Shown here piece by piece: positions 35,210-47,007 of a DNA stretch of 49,238 bases. Position 1 is the stretch's first letter; each line of letters opens with the position of its first letter. The notes beneath the pieces are model-generated. The model worked only from the letters and a program-made list of their open reading frames with translations, had not been told where the DNA came from and made no database searches. The position numbers and the translations under genes are program-made. The stretch covers positions 1-49,238 of the forward strand of contig QBZZ01000014.1 in assembly GCA_003282145.1 (NCBI GenBank), written 5' to 3'. The stretch is from SAR116 cluster bacterium AG-337-N21 (GTDB taxonomy: Bacteria > Pseudomonadota > Alphaproteobacteria > Puniceispirillales > Marisalimonadaceae).

Positions 35210-35323
35210 TTATCTTCCATTAAATACTAAAAAGTGGGATAACATTTAAGTTAAATTATAAATATAATAATAAAATATACTAAATTCTTATCATAAATTA
35301 AACTTCATATAAAGGTATAAAAT

Positions 35324-36235
35324 ATGGGAAAAAACAAATATAAAAAAATTCTTATTTTTGGAGGAACTGGTTTTCTTGGAAACTCGTTAATCAAATTACT
35401 TTTAAAAATGGATGTTGAAATTATTTTGTTTACCCGTAAAACAAGCACAGAAAATTCAATATTAAAATATAATTCTAACCCAAATATAAAAATTGTTCAC
35501 TGGAATTTTGTGGATTACAAACTTATAGAAGAGAATATATTAAATTCAGATTGTATAATTAACTTATGTGGAATTTTATACGAGAATAAACAAGGAGATT
35601 TTTTTAAAATCCATTCTGACTTTCCGGCTCTTTTAGGCGAACTTTCAACCAAAATTAAAATCAAAAAGCTTATTCATGTTTCAGCATTAGGTGTATCGGA
35701 GTTTTCTGAAAGTGTTTATTCCAGAAGTAAGGCGATTGGAGAACGAAAGTTAATAAAAAATTTTCCAAAAGCTAAAATACTGAGGCCATCATTATTATTT
35801 GGAGAAGGCGATAATTTTTTTGGACAGTTTTCACAAATGGCGTCTCTATTACCTTTTTTACCTTTAATTTCTAGAACAACAAAATTTCAACCTGTTTTTG
35901 TAGATGATGTTGCAAAGGCAATAATTAATTTATTAGAAAGTACAAAATATAAAGAAACTATTTTTGAAATTGGAGGAGAATTTATTTATAATTTTGAGGA
36001 ACTTTTAAAGATTTTATTAGAGATTAAAAACATTAAGAGAATTTTAATTCCTCTTAATCCTAATTTAATGATGATACCTGCATTTTTTTTACAACAACTA
36101 CCAAAGCCACCTTTCACAGTTGATCAAATGAAACTTTTAAAAAAAGATAATATATTAGATAATAATTTGCCAGGTTTAAAAGAGTTAGGAATTAAGCCAA
36201 CTGACATGAAAAAAGAATTAGTTAAGATTTATTAA
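35324..36235 (+). CDS. NAD(P)-binding NDUFA9-like protein (atypical SDR, complex I-associated)
   Basis: A 303-residue Rossmann protein with GGTGFLG at 13-19, INLCGILYE, a YSRSKAIGE site where classical SDRs have YxxxK, and LRPSLLFGEGDNFF. This is the NDUFA9 subgroup; in mitochondria it is an accessory subunit that binds NADPH at complex I, and in alphaproteobacteria the same gene usually lies next to uppP, as here. Convergent with uppP, stops nine bases apart. Role in bacteria is not firmly known. Confidence 0.85.
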   Translation: MGKNKYKKILIFGGTGFLGNSLIKLLLKMDVEIILFTRKTSTENSILKYNSNPNIKIVHWNFVDYKLIEENILNSDCIINLCGILYENKQGDFFKIHSDFPALLGELSTKIKIKKLIHVSALGVSEFSESVYSRSKAIGERKLIKNFPKAKILRPSLLFGEGDNFFGQFSQMASLLPFLPLISRTTKFQPVFVDDVAKAIINLLESTKYKETIFEIGGEFIYNFEELLKILLEIKNIKRILIPLNPNLMMIPAFFLQQLPKPPFTVDQMKLLKKDNILDNNLPGLKELGIKPTDMKKELVKIY

Positions 36236-36244
36236 TAGATGTAG

Positions 36245-37036
36245 TTAATAATAAGCATAAATCAAAATCACAACACCAAGAACTATTCTATAAAAAACAA
36301 AAATTTTCAAAGATGCTGTGTTTATCCATTTCATAAATAGTCTAATTGTTATATATGCCACACAAAAACTTGAAATAATCCCTATTATCATTTCTTCATT
36401 GAAGAAAAAGCCTTCTTTATAAAAAAGTGAAAAACTTTCTAATGTCATTGCTGCAAGTATTACAGGAATTGACAATAGTAAAGAATACTTGGAAGCATCA
36501 TATCGACTAAAGCCCATAAATAAACCTGCAGTAATAACAATACCAGATCTACTTGTACCAGGAATTAGTGCTAAAATTTGAAATAATCCTATTATTAAAG
36601 CATCTGTTAAATTCAAGCTTTTGATAAATTTTTTAATCTTAAGGTTTGTATCAGCTATACCCAGTAAAATTCCAAAGCCTAGAGTTGACCATCCTATAAT
36701 TTCAAAATTACGTATTATATCGAATTCATACAAATATATTAAAAAACCAATAAAAACAATTGGTATGGTACTGATAATCAAGTTTATAAAAGTAATAAAC
36801 CCTTCATTATTTTTTTTTAGAAGGATGGTATCAAAAGCTATTTTTGAAATATCTTTTTTTAAATAAAATATTACTGCTAAAAGAGATCCAAAATGTAAAG
36901 AGACATCAAAACTTCTCTTAGATGATATGGATCCAAATATTTCTGGAATAATTATTAGATGAGCGCTTGAAGAAATTGGAAGGAACTCAGTAATACCCTG
37001 TACCATTGATAATATAATGATTATTTCTAAGGCCAT
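36245..37036 (-). CDS. uppP: Undecaprenyl-diphosphatase UppP (BacA)
   Basis: A 263-residue membrane protein with about eight spans. It shows EFLPISSSAHL (E17, with S22-H26) and the PGTSRSG motif in the middle, the two halves of the active site. It removes a phosphate from undecaprenyl diphosphate to recycle the lipid carrier for peptidoglycan and LPS sugars. Family and length are normal. Confidence 0.97.
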   Translation of the reverse strand: MALEIIIILSMVQGITEFLPISSSAHLIIIPEIFGSISSKRSFDVSLHFGSLLAVIFYLKKDISKIAFDTILLKKNNEGFITFINLIISTIPIVFIGFLIYLYEFDIIRNFEIIGWSTLGFGILLGIADTNLKIKKFIKSLNLTDALIIGLFQILALIPGTSRSGIVITAGLFMGFSRYDASKYSLLLSIPVILAAMTLESFSLFYKEGFFFNEEMIIGIISSFCVAYITIRLFMKWINTASLKIFVFYRIVLGVVILIYAYY

Positions 37037-37151
37037 TTAGTACTCTTTAGTTTGTATAAATATTATTAGACTTATATAATAATATTAACTAATAAAAAAT
37101 TAACTTAATACTTTTATAAATATTTTAACTTTTTAGCATATGTAGATATTA

Positions 37152-38270
37152 ATGATTTGGAATAGAAAAAAACCATATTTAGCAGAAATTACTTCAAGTA
37201 AGCTATTATCAGGTAAATATTCTAATAAAGAAATTATGCATTATGAGATTTCTCTAGGAGATAGCGGAATATACTATGAACCAGGAGATAGTTTAGCAAT
37301 AATTCCAACAAATGACCATAATCTTGTCCTAACAATTATAGATAGACTAGATGTAAATTCTTCAATAATTCCAGATGGCCATAATTCATCTTTATTTGAA
37401 CTTCTTATGTCACATTATGAGATATTAACTCCGACAAATAGATTGATATATTTTATAAATGAAAACATTAAACATCATGATCTTAACATGGCTTTAAAAA
37501 GTGATAATAAAAATTTATTAAATGAATTTAAATATGGAAAGGATGTTTTAGACTTCATAAATTTAGATAAAAACTTTAAAATAGACTTAAATATTTTTTT
37601 AACTCTGTTGAAACAACTTCAGCATCGAGCTTATTCGATTACATCAAGCTATAATACATATCCGAAAAAAATTCATCTTACTGTATCCACACAAAGATGG
37701 AAAAATAATTTAAGAAATTACAATGGTGTTTGCTCAACCTTTCTGGCTGATAAATGTTTTAAGGGTACTAAAATAAAAGTTTTCTTAATACCTAATAGAA
37801 TTTTTAAATTACCCAAAAATCAAGAAAAAGCTGTAATAATGATTGGTCCAGGCACAGGTCTTGCCCCTTTTATATCTTTTCTTCAAGAAAGAAAATTTTT
37901 AGGGAGTACTGGAAAAAATTGGCTTTTCTTTGGTGCTCAAACGAGAATTAACGATTTTATTTATGAAAATGAAATTTTAAATTTTAAAAAAAATAGAGTT
38001 TTGCAAAAATTAGATTTGGCATTTTCTAGGGACCAATCAAAAAAAATATACGTACAAGACAAAATGTATGAATCAAGAGCAGAAATTTTTCAATGGCTTG
38101 AAGATGGTGCTATTTTGTATGTTTGTGGAGACGCACTAAAAATGGCTAAAGATGTAGAAAATATGTTAAAATTAATCATAGAAAAGCAACTTGATTGTAG
38201 CGAAATTAAAAGTTTGGAATACATTAAAAATTTAAAAAAAGAAAAAAGATATTTATTAGATGTATATTAA
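37152..38270 (+). CDS. CysJ-like NADPH:flavin reductase without flavodoxin domain
   Basis: A 372-residue protein equal to the FAD/NADPH part of sulfite reductase alpha or cytochrome P450 reductase. It shows RAYSITSS (FAD), GVCSTFLAD, GPGTGLAPFISFLQER (NADPH), FFGAQTR, YVCGDALKMAKDVE and a terminal aromatic Tyr over the flavin (YLLDVY). The N-terminal flavodoxin domain of CysJ is missing and the protein starts at the connecting domain. It may donate electrons to a separate flavodoxin or ferredoxin, or directly to a sulfite-reductase beta subunit; no such gene is next to it. The neighbour gene encodes a LysR regulator. Confidence 0.82.
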   Translation: MIWNRKKPYLAEITSSKLLSGKYSNKEIMHYEISLGDSGIYYEPGDSLAIIPTNDHNLVLTIIDRLDVNSSIIPDGHNSSLFELLMSHYEILTPTNRLIYFINENIKHHDLNMALKSDNKNLLNEFKYGKDVLDFINLDKNFKIDLNIFLTLLKQLQHRAYSITSSYNTYPKKIHLTVSTQRWKNNLRNYNGVCSTFLADKCFKGTKIKVFLIPNRIFKLPKNQEKAVIMIGPGTGLAPFISFLQERKFLGSTGKNWLFFGAQTRINDFIYENEILNFKKNRVLQKLDLAFSRDQSKKIYVQDKMYESRAEIFQWLEDGAILYVCGDALKMAKDVENMLKLIIEKQLDCSEIKSLEYIKNLKKEKRYLLDVY

Positions 38271-38310
38271 AAAAGTTAGTTTAATTTTCTAATCATTAAG
38301 GAACATAGTA

Positions 38311-39204
38311 ATGAAATGGGATAGATTAAGATTATTCAATATTGTTGCTCAAACACGAAATATTACTGAGGCGTCCTATATATTGCACATAAGTCAATCT
38401 GCTCTAAGTCGACAAATGAAGGCGCTTGAAAATGAGTTAGGAGTAAAGCTTTTTTTAAGAAACTCTGATGGTATTTCATTAACCAAGGCAGGAATGAGAT
38501 TGTCGTCTTCTGTCCAAGTTTTAGCGTCTGATATAAGTAAAACACATAACCAGTTGCTTGAAGATATGGATGTACCCTCTGGAAGATTAAATGTCTCTGC
38601 AACAAATGCTTTTGGAGCTTTATGGGTTGCGCCGAGGATGTCTAAATTTAAAAAATTGTATCCTGAAATAAGTGTGGCGCTTAGTCTTAGAGACTCTGAG
38701 CCAAGGGTTACAAATTTTAATACAGATGTAGAAGTTAGAATGACGCCTAGCTTATCGCAAGATGACGTTCAAATTAAGTTAGCAGATTGTAAATATAAGA
38801 TATTTGCATCAAATGATTATATCTCAAAAAATGGATATCCTAAAACCAGTAGCGATTTAGACAACCACAAAATTATTTCTTATGGTGAAGATGCTCAACC
38901 ACCAATTGATAGACATAGGTTAAATTGGTTGTTAACAATTGGCAAAGAAAATAAAAGGCCTAGAAAACCAATTTTAGAAGTTTCAAGTATTTATGGCATT
39001 GCAAAAGCGACTGAAGTTGGTATGGGAATAGCTTCATTACCTGATTGGATGGAATTTGAAATGATAGAGCTTACAGAAGTTTTATCACAATTAGATGGTC
39101 CTAAAATGTCAATATCATTGTGTTTTAATTATGAATTAAGAAATGACTCCAGAATCAAGGCTTTTAAAGATTTTATGACAAAAGAAGCAGAAACAATTAA
39201 TTAA
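38311..39204 (+). CDS. LysR-family transcriptional regulator
   Basis: A 297-residue LTTR. Residues 1-62 form the winged helix-turn-helix (FNIVAQTRNITEASYILHISQSALSRQ..ALENELGVKLFLR), followed by a linker helix and a periplasmic-binding-like co-inducer domain. It lies 40 bases after the CysJ-like gene and 163 bases before gltB, in the same direction. It may regulate either, but no operator or inducer can be read. Confidence 0.92.
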   Translation: MKWDRLRLFNIVAQTRNITEASYILHISQSALSRQMKALENELGVKLFLRNSDGISLTKAGMRLSSSVQVLASDISKTHNQLLEDMDVPSGRLNVSATNAFGALWVAPRMSKFKKLYPEISVALSLRDSEPRVTNFNTDVEVRMTPSLSQDDVQIKLADCKYKIFASNDYISKNGYPKTSSDLDNHKIISYGEDAQPPIDRHRLNWLLTIGKENKRPRKPILEVSSIYGIAKATEVGMGIASLPDWMEFEMIELTEVLSQLDGPKMSISLCFNYELRNDSRIKAFKDFMTKEAETIN

Positions 39205-39367
39205 TTTGATAATCATTTTTGAAATGCAGTTTATGCATACCTGATATATAATGAATCATTTTACAATTGTACTTATATTAATTATGTTCCACTTCCCTCA
39301 AAGTGTTAACTAATACAAAAGTGTATTATATAACCTATGTTAGCCAATTAATACTAAGGATTAATGG

Positions 39368-42300
39368 ATGAAGCAAAACAAAATTAACAAAATGGGTTTT
39401 CCAAAGGAATATGGTCTATATGATCCTCAAAATGAACATGAGAATTGTGGTTTTGGTTTTATTGCGAACATAAAAAATGAACCTAAACATGAAATTGTCC
39501 ATCAAGCCCTAGAAATTGTTCATAATCTTGATCATAGAGGTGCAATAGGAGCTGATCCCTTAGCTGGAGATGGTGCAGGTATATTAATACAGATACCTGA
39601 TGAGTTTTTTAGAAAAACTCTAATCAATTCTAATATAAACTTACCCGAGGTTGGAAGTTATGGTGTAGGAATGGTTTTTTTACCACCTCAAAAGAAGAGA
39701 ACAGAATTAGCAGTTAAAGCAATAGAAAAGGCAATTAAAAACGAAAATCAAGAATTAATTTGTTGGAGAGATGTTCCTACAGACGAAAGTGTATTAGGTA
39801 AAACAGTTAAAAATAATGCACCGATTATAAAACAATTTTTTATTAAAAAAAACGAAGCTATCTTAACCGAGCAGGAGTTTCAAAGAAAACTCTATGTTAT
39901 CAGAAAACAATGTCTTTTTTTACTCCTAAATGAAAATGACGACTGGGACGACTTCTATGTAGTTTCGCTTTCTTCAAGGACAATTATATTCAAGGGAATG
40001 GTTTTAGCCCCAAACTTGTCTAAATTTTATATTGACTTCCAAAACAAAAATTTTAAGACTGCTATTGCTTTGTTTCATCAAAGATTTTCTACTAATACTT
40101 TTCCCTCGTGGAGACTTGCGCAACCATTTAGGTATTTATGTCACAATGGGGAAATAAACACTGTCAAAGGAAATACTAATTGGATGAATTCAAGAAGGTA
40201 CAGTATGTCATCAGAAGTATTAAAAGATGATTTAAAAAAAATATGGCCAATTATTGAAAAATCTCCTTCAGACTCAGCTACATTTGATAACGCCTTAGAA
40301 TTACTTGTAATGTCTGGTTATTCATTACCGCATGCTATGATGCTTATGATACCAGAAGCTTGGAAAAATAATTCATTAATGGATTCCAAACGTAAGTCAT
40401 TCTATGAATATTATTCAGCTTTAATAGAGCCATGGGATGGTCCAGCAGCTATGGCATTTACTGATGGCATTCAAATAGCTGCTACTTTAGATCGAAACGG
40501 ACTTAGACCTGCAAGATATATAGTTACCAATGAAGATCTAGTAATTATGTCTTCCGAAGTTGGAGTGTTGCGAGATATACCAGAAAGTAAAATAATAAAA
40601 AAATGGCGATTACAGCCAGGTAAGATGCTTCTTGTAGATTTACAAGAACAAAGAATAATATCTGATGAAGAACTTAAAGATAAGCTAGTCAATACATTCC
40701 CTTATGATAGTTGGGTTAAAGCATCTAAAATAAAAATGGAATCTTTTGATATTAAAACTAACAAAGAATTTCCTGACGAGGGTGTTTTATTAGATTCACA
40801 ACAAGCCTTTGGCTACAACAAAGAAGACTTAAAATTTTTTCTTGAACCTATGATTTTACAAGGACAAGATCCCATAGGTTCAATGGGACGTGATATCCCT
40901 TTAGCTGCTTTATCTGATAAGAACCGTTTACTATATGATTACTTTTTTCAAAATTTCGCTCAAGTTACAAACCCTCCAATAGATCCTATACGTGAAGAAT
41001 TAGTTATGTCACTAATGAATTTTATTGGCCCAAGGCCTAACCTACTTGACCCTAAATCAGGCGCAAAGCAAAAATTAATTGAAGTTAATCATCCTATATT
41101 AAGCAACGAAGAAATCGAAAAAATTAGAAAAATTGAAAATTTCTCATCAGGAGATTTAAAATCCTTTACTCTCAGTATTTGTTATAACAAAGAAGTTAAT
41201 AAACAAATAAAAATTGCTGATTTTATTGAAGAGATTTGCGAAAAGGCTGAACATTTAATTAAAGACAATGTATGTAACATTATAATTTTGTCAGATAAAG
41301 ACCTTGATAAAAATAATGTTGCTATACCTGCATTATTAGCTACGAGTGCTATACACCACCATTTGATCAAAAAAGGTTTAAGAACTAAAGTTGGTTTGGT
41401 TGTTGAAACTGGAGAAGCTAGGAGAGTACACGATTTATGTCTTTTAGCAGGTTATGGAGCTGAAGCTATTAATCCATACCTAGCTTTTTATACGTTATCT
41501 AATATTATAAAAACTAATTATCAAAACATTTCTGAAAGTGAGGCTTACACCAAATACATTAAGGCAGTTACTAAAGGTATGCTTAAAGTAATGTCCAAAA
41601 TGGGTATATCAACCTATCAATCTTACTCAGGTGCACAAATTTTTGATGCTGTTGGTCTTTCTTCAAAATTAATTGATAAATATTTTTGTGGGACTGCATC
41701 TAAAGTTGAAGGCATTGATTTAGACGAAATTCAAAAGGAAACAGAAAATAGACATGAATTAGCATTTGGCACCTCACCTATACTCATTAATGACCTGGAT
41801 GTTGGAGGAGACTTAAGTTATAGAATTAGAGGTGAAGAACATGTTTGGACACCAGAAACAATAGGAATGCTTCAACATTCCGTAAGAAGTGCTAATTTTA
41901 ACACTTTTAAAAAATACTCAAAAAAAATCAATGATCATTCAATGAAGCTAAAGAATTTAAGAGGTCTTTTAAAATTCAACTCTAAGTCTAACCCAATAAA
42001 TTTGGATGAAGTAGAACCAACCTCTGAAATTGTAAAAAGATTTGCCACTGGAGCAATGTCTTTAGGCTCTATCTCCACAGAAGCTCATACTACTCTTGCG
42101 ATTGCTATGAATCGTCTAGGTGGAAGATCTAACACAGGAGAAGGTGGAGAAGAAACTTCCAGGTTCAAGCCCATGTCAAATGGTGACTCTATGAATTCTA
42201 GAATTAAGCAAGTAGCATCTGGTAGATTTGGAGTTACAACTGAATATCTTTCGAATGCTACTGACATTCAAATTAAAATGGCTCAGGGAGCCAAGCCAGG

Positions 42301-44002
42301 AGAAGGTGGTCAGCTTCCAGGTGGTAAAGTTGACGAATTTATTGCAAAGATTAGGCATTCAACACCTGGTGTTGGTCTAATATCTCCTCCACCTCATCAT
42401 GATATATATTCTATAGAAGATTTAGCGCAACTTATACATGATTTAAAAAATGTTAATCCGAAAGCTAGGGTATCTGTTAAACTTGTTTCTGAAATTGGGG
42501 TTGGCACTGTCGCTGCAGGAGTAAGTAAGGCATATGCAGATCACGTTACTATTTCAGGAAATGACGGAGGTACTGGAGCAAGTCCAATTACATCATTACT
42601 AAACGCTGGGGGACCTTGGGAGACCGGTTTAGCTGAAACACATCAAACACTGGTAATGAATGGTTTAAGAGAAAGAATAGCTGTGCAGGTTGATGGTGGA
42701 TTACGAACGGGAAGAGATGTTGTGATAGGAGCAATGTTAGGTGCTGATGAGTTTGGTTTTGCAACTGCAGCATTAATCTCAGAGGGATGTATTATGATGA
42801 GAAAGTGTCATCTAAATACCTGTCCAGTTGGAGTTGCAACTCAAGATCCCAAATTAAGGAAAAACTTTACAGGTCAACCTGATCATGTTGTTAATTTTTT
42901 TGTTTTTATAGCTAACGAAGTTAGGGAAATAATGGCACAACTAGGTATTAAAAACTTTAATGATTTGATTGGTAGAAGGGATTTGCTTGATTTTCATGGC
43001 GCCGAAGAACATTGGAAGGCTCATGGACTTGACTTAGCGCGACTAATTGTTCCTTTGACAAAAGAAAATAACCAAAGTTTCTTCAATTCTCAAAAGCAAG
43101 ACCATCGATTAGACCTTGCACTTGATAAATTTTTGATTTCAAAATCCCTTGATGCCATATCAAACAAAAATAAGGTTAACTTTAAATCAAAAATTGTTAA
43201 CACAAATAGAACTGTTGGTGGAATGCTGTCAGGTGTGATTGCCAAAAAATATGGCCATAACGGCTTACCTAACGATACAATAAAAATAAACTTTTCTGGG
43301 AATGCTGGACAAAGCTTTGGTGCTTGGCTAGCTAAAGGTGTTTCCTTTAATCTAGAAGGTGATGCTAATGATTATGTTGGTAAAGGTTTGTCGGGAGGAA
43401 GGATATCAATTCATCCCCAAGAAAATAGTTCAATTGTTGCCCAAGACAATATAATTGCAGGAAATACACTTTTGTATGGAGCTATTTCTGGAGAATGTTA
43501 CTTGAGTGGTGTAGTAGGTGAACGTTTTGCCGTAAGAAATTCAGGTGCTACAACAGTTGTTGAAGGTTGTGGCGACCATGGCTGCGAATATATGACAGGT
43601 GGTGTAGTTATTGTTTTAGGAAAAACAGGTAGAAATTTTGCAGCCGGAATGTCTGGTGGTATTGCATATATTCTTGATGAGGATAACACTTTTGAAGCCA
43701 ATTGTAATATGTCCATGGTTGAATTAGAAAAAGTATCACGTATTGAAGATACAGAACATAATTCTGTAAAAAGCATTAATAGTGATTTGTTAGACTTCGA
43801 TGAAGCCCGATTAAAATTAATAATACAAAAGCATTTTAAGTTCACTAAAAGTAAAAAAGCCAAAATTATTTTAGATAACTGGGATAGATATATTAGCCTT
43901 TTTCATAAAATTACTCCTTTTGATTTTAAAAGAGCATTAATTGAAAGAAAAGAAAAATTAAATACAAAAAATAAAACACCAAATAGAATTGCTGGAGAAT
44001 AA
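39368..44002 (+). CDS. gltB: Glutamate synthase large subunit GltB
   Basis: A 1544-residue protein. The class II amidotransferase domain begins after a 26-residue propeptide with catalytic Cys-27 (HENCGFGF). Further on are the central domain, the FMN-binding synthase domain ([34 protein letters not shown]) and a 3Fe-4S site, [15 protein letters not shown], then the GXGXG-repeat C-terminal beta-helix ([34 protein letters not shown]). It makes glutamate from glutamine and 2-oxoglutarate. AAGGA at 39356-39360 serves the ATG at 39368; an overlapping ATG at 39364 opens a seven-codon frame. gltD follows in the next base. Confidence 0.98.
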   Translation: MKQNKINKMGFPKEYGLYDPQNEHENCGFGFIANIKNEPKHEIVHQALEIVHNLDHRGAIGADPLAGDGAGILIQIPDEFFRKTLINSNINLPEVGSYGVGMVFLPPQKKRTELAVKAIEKAIKNENQELICWRDVPTDESVLGKTVKNNAPIIKQFFIKKNEAILTEQEFQRKLYVIRKQCLFLLLNENDDWDDFYVVSLSSRTIIFKGMVLAPNLSKFYIDFQNKNFKTAIALFHQRFSTNTFPSWRLAQPFRYLCHNGEINTVKGNTNWMNSRRYSMSSEVLKDDLKKIWPIIEKSPSDSATFDNALELLVMSGYSLPHAMMLMIPEAWKNNSLMDSKRKSFYEYYSALIEPWDGPAAMAFTDGIQIAATLDRNGLRPARYIVTNEDLVIMSSEVGVLRDIPESKIIKKWRLQPGKMLLVDLQEQRIISDEELKDKLVNTFPYDSWVKASKIKMESFDIKTNKEFPDEGVLLDSQQAFGYNKEDLKFFLEPMILQGQDPIGSMGRDIPLAALSDKNRLLYDYFFQNFAQVTNPPIDPIREELVMSLMNFIGPRPNLLDPKSGAKQKLIEVNHPILSNEEIEKIRKIENFSSGDLKSFTLSICYNKEVNKQIKIADFIEEICEKAEHLIKDNVCNIIILSDKDLDKNNVAIPALLATSAIHHHLIKKGLRTKVGLVVETGEARRVHDLCLLAGYGAEAINPYLAFYTLSNIIKTNYQNISESEAYTKYIKAVTKGMLKVMSKMGISTYQSYSGAQIFDAVGLSSKLIDKYFCGTASKVEGIDLDEIQKETENRHELAFGTSPILINDLDVGGDLSYRIRGEEHVWTPETIGMLQHSVRSANFNTFKKYSKKINDHSMKLKNLRGLLKFNSKSNPINLDEVEPTSEIVKRFATGAMSLGSISTEAHTTLAIAMNRLGGRSNTGEGGEETSRFKPMSNGDSMNSRIKQVASGRFGVTTEYLSNATDIQIKMAQGAKPGEGGQLPGGKVDEFIAKIRHSTPGVGLISPPPHHDIYSIEDLAQLIHDLKNVNPKARVSVKLVSEIGVGTVAAGVSKAYADHVTISGNDGGTGASPITSLLNAGGPWETGLAETHQTLVMNGLRERIAVQVDGGLRTGRDVVIGAMLGADEFGFATAALISEGCIMMRKCHLNTCPVGVATQDPKLRKNFTGQPDHVVNFFVFIANEVREIMAQLGIKNFNDLIGRRDLLDFHGAEEHWKAHGLDLARLIVPLTKENNQSFFNSQKQDHRLDLALDKFLISKSLDAISNKNKVNFKSKIVNTNRTVGGMLSGVIAKKYGHNGLPNDTIKINFSGNAGQSFGAWLAKGVSFNLEGDANDYVGKGLSGGRISIHPQENSSIVAQDNIIAGNTLLYGAISGECYLSGVVGERFAVRNSGATTVVEGCGDHGCEYMTGGVVIVLGKTGRNFAAGMSGGIAYILDEDNTFEANCNMSMVELEKVSRIEDTEHNSVKSINSDLLDFDEARLKLIIQKHFKFTKSKKAKIILDNWDRYISLFHKITPFDFKRALIERKEKLNTKNKTPNRIAGE

Positions 44003-44003
44003 A

Positions 44004-45446
44004 ATGGGAAAAACAACAGGGTTTATGGAACTAGATCGTGTAGAAAGAGATTACGAACCTGTCGAAGATAGGGTTAAACATTTTAAAGAGTTTTTACTAC
44101 CATTAGATCCAAAAGAAGTTTCTAAACAAGGCGCAAGGTGTATGGATTGCGGAATACCATATTGCCATCAAGGATGCCCAGTTAATAATTTGATACCTGA
44201 TTGGAATGATATGGTCTATAATAACAGGTGGAAAGAAGCTTTAGATTTACTACATTCAACTAACAATTTTCCTGAATTCACTGGAAGAATTTGTCCTGCA
44301 CCTTGTGAAGCCTCATGTACATTAAATATTACAGATAATCCAGTAGCTATTAAAACAATCGAATGCTCAGTTGTAGATAGGGGATGGGAAGAAGGTTGGA
44401 TTAAGCCACAAATCCCCTCTAAAAAATTAGATAAAAAAGTTGCAGTGATTGGCTCCGGACCATCAGGCTTAGCCTGTGCTCAGCAATTAGCTAGGGCAGG
44501 GTATTCTGTGGTGGTCTTTGAGAAAAATGAAAGAATAGGTGGATTGCTTAGAATAGGTATACCCGACTTTAAAATGGAAAAAACTCTAATTGATAGAAGA
44601 ATGTCACAGATGGAACTTGAAGGTGTTGAGTTTAGAGTTAATAGTCATGTAGGTGATAATGTTAGCATAGAAAAGTTAAATAATGAATTTGAGGCTATTG
44701 CTTTTTGTGGTGGCTCTGAGCATCCAAGAGATCTTCCCGTTAAAGGAAGAGAATTAAAAGGAGTATACTTTGCGATGGAATTTCTTTCACAGCAAAATCA
44801 TCGAGTTTCAGGTAAAACTATAAAATCTGATATTGAAATTTCAGCAAAAGGTAAAAACGTTCTTGTTATAGGTGGAGGTGATACAGGTTCTGACTGTGTT
44901 GGAACATCTAACCGTCAAGGAGCTAAATCTGTTACACAACTTGAACTGCTTGACCAACCACCTGAAAAAGAGGACAAAGCATTAACTTGGCCTAATTGGC
45001 CAATGAAAATGAGAACCTCAACTTCTCATCAAGAAGGTTGCGAAAGGAATTGGTCAGTTTTAACAAAATCATTTGAAGGTGATAACGGGAAAGTATCAAA
45101 GCTTAATTGTGTAAATGTTGAGTGGAAAAAAGGTGATGATGATAGAATGAAGATGACAGAAATAAAAGGTTCTGAATTCTCTCTTAAAGCTGATCTTGTT
45201 TTACTTGCAATGGGTTTTGTACACCCTGTACATGAAGGTTTAATTAAACAATTAGGAGTTAAATTAACACCGGTTGGAAACTTAGAAGCTGATGATTATA
45301 AATATCAAACATCAGTTAATAAATTTTTTGCAGCAGGCGACTCAAGACGCGGTCAGTCCCTAGTTGTATGGGCAATTAAAGAAGGCAGACAATGTGCAAA
45401 GTCAATTGACGAGTTTCTGATGGGTAAGTCTGATTTACCAAGATAG
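44004..45446 (+). CDS. gltD: Glutamate synthase small subunit GltD
   Basis: A 480-residue iron-sulfur flavoprotein read from the ATG at 44004 with GGAGA ahead of it. N-terminal Cys clusters [15 protein letters not shown] and CPAPCEASC hold two 4Fe-4S centres. The two FAD/NADPH folds show [10 protein letters not shown] and GGGDTGSDC. It passes electrons from NADPH to GltB. One base separates its start from the gltB stop: a translationally coupled gltBD operon. Confidence 0.97.
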   Translation: MGKTTGFMELDRVERDYEPVEDRVKHFKEFLLPLDPKEVSKQGARCMDCGIPYCHQGCPVNNLIPDWNDMVYNNRWKEALDLLHSTNNFPEFTGRICPAPCEASCTLNITDNPVAIKTIECSVVDRGWEEGWIKPQIPSKKLDKKVAVIGSGPSGLACAQQLARAGYSVVVFEKNERIGGLLRIGIPDFKMEKTLIDRRMSQMELEGVEFRVNSHVGDNVSIEKLNNEFEAIAFCGGSEHPRDLPVKGRELKGVYFAMEFLSQQNHRVSGKTIKSDIEISAKGKNVLVIGGGDTGSDCVGTSNRQGAKSVTQLELLDQPPEKEDKALTWPNWPMKMRTSTSHQEGCERNWSVLTKSFEGDNGKVSKLNCVNVEWKKGDDDRMKMTEIKGSEFSLKADLVLLAMGFVHPVHEGLIKQLGVKLTPVGNLEADDYKYQTSVNKFFAAGDSRRGQSLVVWAIKEGRQCAKSIDEFLMGKSDLPR

Positions 45447-45561
45447 TTTGCATTAGTTCTTTTGGACCTTTCCTTGTTATAATTTATTAATATGATTTAA
45501 ATAATTGTTTGAGTGTATTAAAGAATATGATTAATACAATAATTTTAAATGAATAAAATAC

Positions 45562-46230
45562 ATGTATACTCTTCATCATTATTATCTTTGTCCATCCTCT
45601 AGATTTGTTAGATTAATTTTAGAAGAGTACAAGTTGAAATATACTTTACAACTTGAAAATTATTGGAAACCTCAAAAAGATTTTTTAAAAATTAATCCTG
45701 CAGGTCATTTACCAATTCTTGTTAATGAAGAAAACTATCCAATTATAGGATCAAATGCATGCTTGGAATATTTTAAAGATTTAAATTTGAAACCCGATTT
45801 AATAGGTGAAAATTATAAAGATAAAGCAGAAATATACCGACTATATTATTGGTTTGAAACTTTATTTAAAAAAGAAGTCTTAGATCCAATTATTTATGAA
45901 AAAGTATTTTCGATGGTTTTTGATAACATAACTCCAAATAGTTCAAATATTCGAGCAGCAATACATAACTTAGGCTTTCACATCAATTATTTTGATTATT
46001 TATTAAAAAACCAGGATTATCTCGTAACTAATAATTTAACTTATTTAGATTTTTTAGCCTCAGCAAATTTGTCTATATTAGATTATCTTGGATTACTAAG
46101 CTTTAAAAATAATAACAATATTAAAGATTGGTATTTTAAACTTAAATCTAGACCTTCATTTAAAACGTTATTAAAAGATCAAATAGTTGGATTAAACCCA
46201 GATGAAAAATATAAATTCGTAGATATGTAA
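45562..46230 (+). CDS. Glutathione S-transferase family protein
   Basis: A 222-residue GST-fold protein. The N-terminal thioredoxin-like domain reads LHHYYLCPSSRFVRLILEE, then NPAGHLPILV with the cis-Pro, and GSNACLEYF, the glutathione-binding Ser/Asn region. A C-terminal all-helical domain follows. No obvious catalytic Cys/Ser beyond the CPSS at 11-14, so it may be a beta-class-like GST or a lyase/isomerase of that fold. It stands alone; neighbours do not suggest a substrate. Confidence 0.85.
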   Translation: MYTLHHYYLCPSSRFVRLILEEYKLKYTLQLENYWKPQKDFLKINPAGHLPILVNEENYPIIGSNACLEYFKDLNLKPDLIGENYKDKAEIYRLYYWFETLFKKEVLDPIIYEKVFSMVFDNITPNSSNIRAAIHNLGFHINYFDYLLKNQDYLVTNNLTYLDFLASANLSILDYLGLLSFKNNNNIKDWYFKLKSRPSFKTLLKDQIVGLNPDEKYKFVDM

Positions 46231-46236
46231 TTAATG

Positions 46237-46977
46237 CTATGTTCTAATTTTTTCTATTATATCAATAATTATTTTTAACTGATTAGCCTCTGATAGCCTA
46301 TGGCTAGCTTCCTTATCTAATAGTAGTTTAACATTTTGAGTCCCAACAATTTTTTTCATAATGTCTATACTTAGAGTGTAAGGGACATCAGTATCTGCCA
46401 TTCCATGATATAAATATACAGGTCCATCAAAGTTTAAATCTTCTGATAGCACAAGGTTTTTAAAGCTATCTTTTATAAATTTATAGGAAAAAATATTTTG
46501 TGATCCATCATTGTTATTTATAGTAATTTTTCTATTTCTTATTAAACTTTTCTTCTGATTAATGTTCATTTTATCCCAAATTAAAAGTTTAGGGAAATCT
46601 GGAGCAGGTGCTAACCCGATTAATCCAAAGATCTTTTTTTGAAAATTTTTAGCTAACATTAACATCACCCAACCTCCCATTGAAGACCCTATTAAAATTT
46701 GTTTTCCTTTTGTAAGTTTTTTAATTAGAAACTCAGCATCCATATACCAATCAGAAAAACATTTTTTATCAATTTTTCCAGATGACTCTCCATGACCAGA
46801 ATAGTCAAATCTCAAAAAGCTATGATCATTATCTTTAGCCCAACTTTCTATATAAAGTGCTTTATGACCTTGCATGTCAGATTTAAAACCACTAAGAAAT
46901 ACTATTCCCGTTTTTTTTCCTATGAATTGATTGTATGCTATTGTATTACCATAAGGAGTATTAATAAAATTTGTCAT
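46237..46977 (-). CDS. Alpha/beta hydrolase (ABHD10-like serine esterase/thioesterase)
   Basis: A 246-residue alpha/beta hydrolase. The nucleophile is S99 in GSSMGGW, the acid in GMADTDVPY and the His in EASHRLSE. The N-terminal segment FLSGFKSDMQGHKALYIESWA and DYSGHGESSG match the ABHD10 group. Members remove acyl groups from thioesters or esters; substrate unknown. It is divergent from the glycosyltransferase gene, about 30 bases apart, so the two share a promoter region. Confidence 0.88.
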   Translation of the reverse strand: MTNFINTPYGNTIAYNQFIGKKTGIVFLSGFKSDMQGHKALYIESWAKDNDHSFLRFDYSGHGESSGKIDKKCFSDWYMDAEFLIKKLTKGKQILIGSSMGGWVMLMLAKNFQKKIFGLIGLAPAPDFPKLLIWDKMNINQKKSLIRNRKITINNNDGSQNIFSYKFIKDSFKNLVLSEDLNFDGPVYLYHGMADTDVPYTLSIDIMKKIVGTQNVKLLLDKEASHRLSEANQLKIIIDIIEKIRT

Positions 46978-47007
46978 TTATGTCCATTCGGTTCAGGGTC
47001 AACTACA

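Noticed and set aside
39364-39387. Seven-codon frame overlapping the gltB start (MDEAKQN)
   Set aside because: Shares the ribosome binding site with gltB but sits too close to it (3 bases); probably coincidence.
43498-43863. Minus-strand frame of 121 codons inside gltB
   Set aside because: Antisense of the conserved GltB C-terminal beta-helix, no start signals.
46792-47007. 72-codon N-terminal extension of the glycosyltransferase
   Set aside because: Lies inside the divergent hydrolase gene and does not match the family; the ATG at 47008 fits the start of the GT4 fold.
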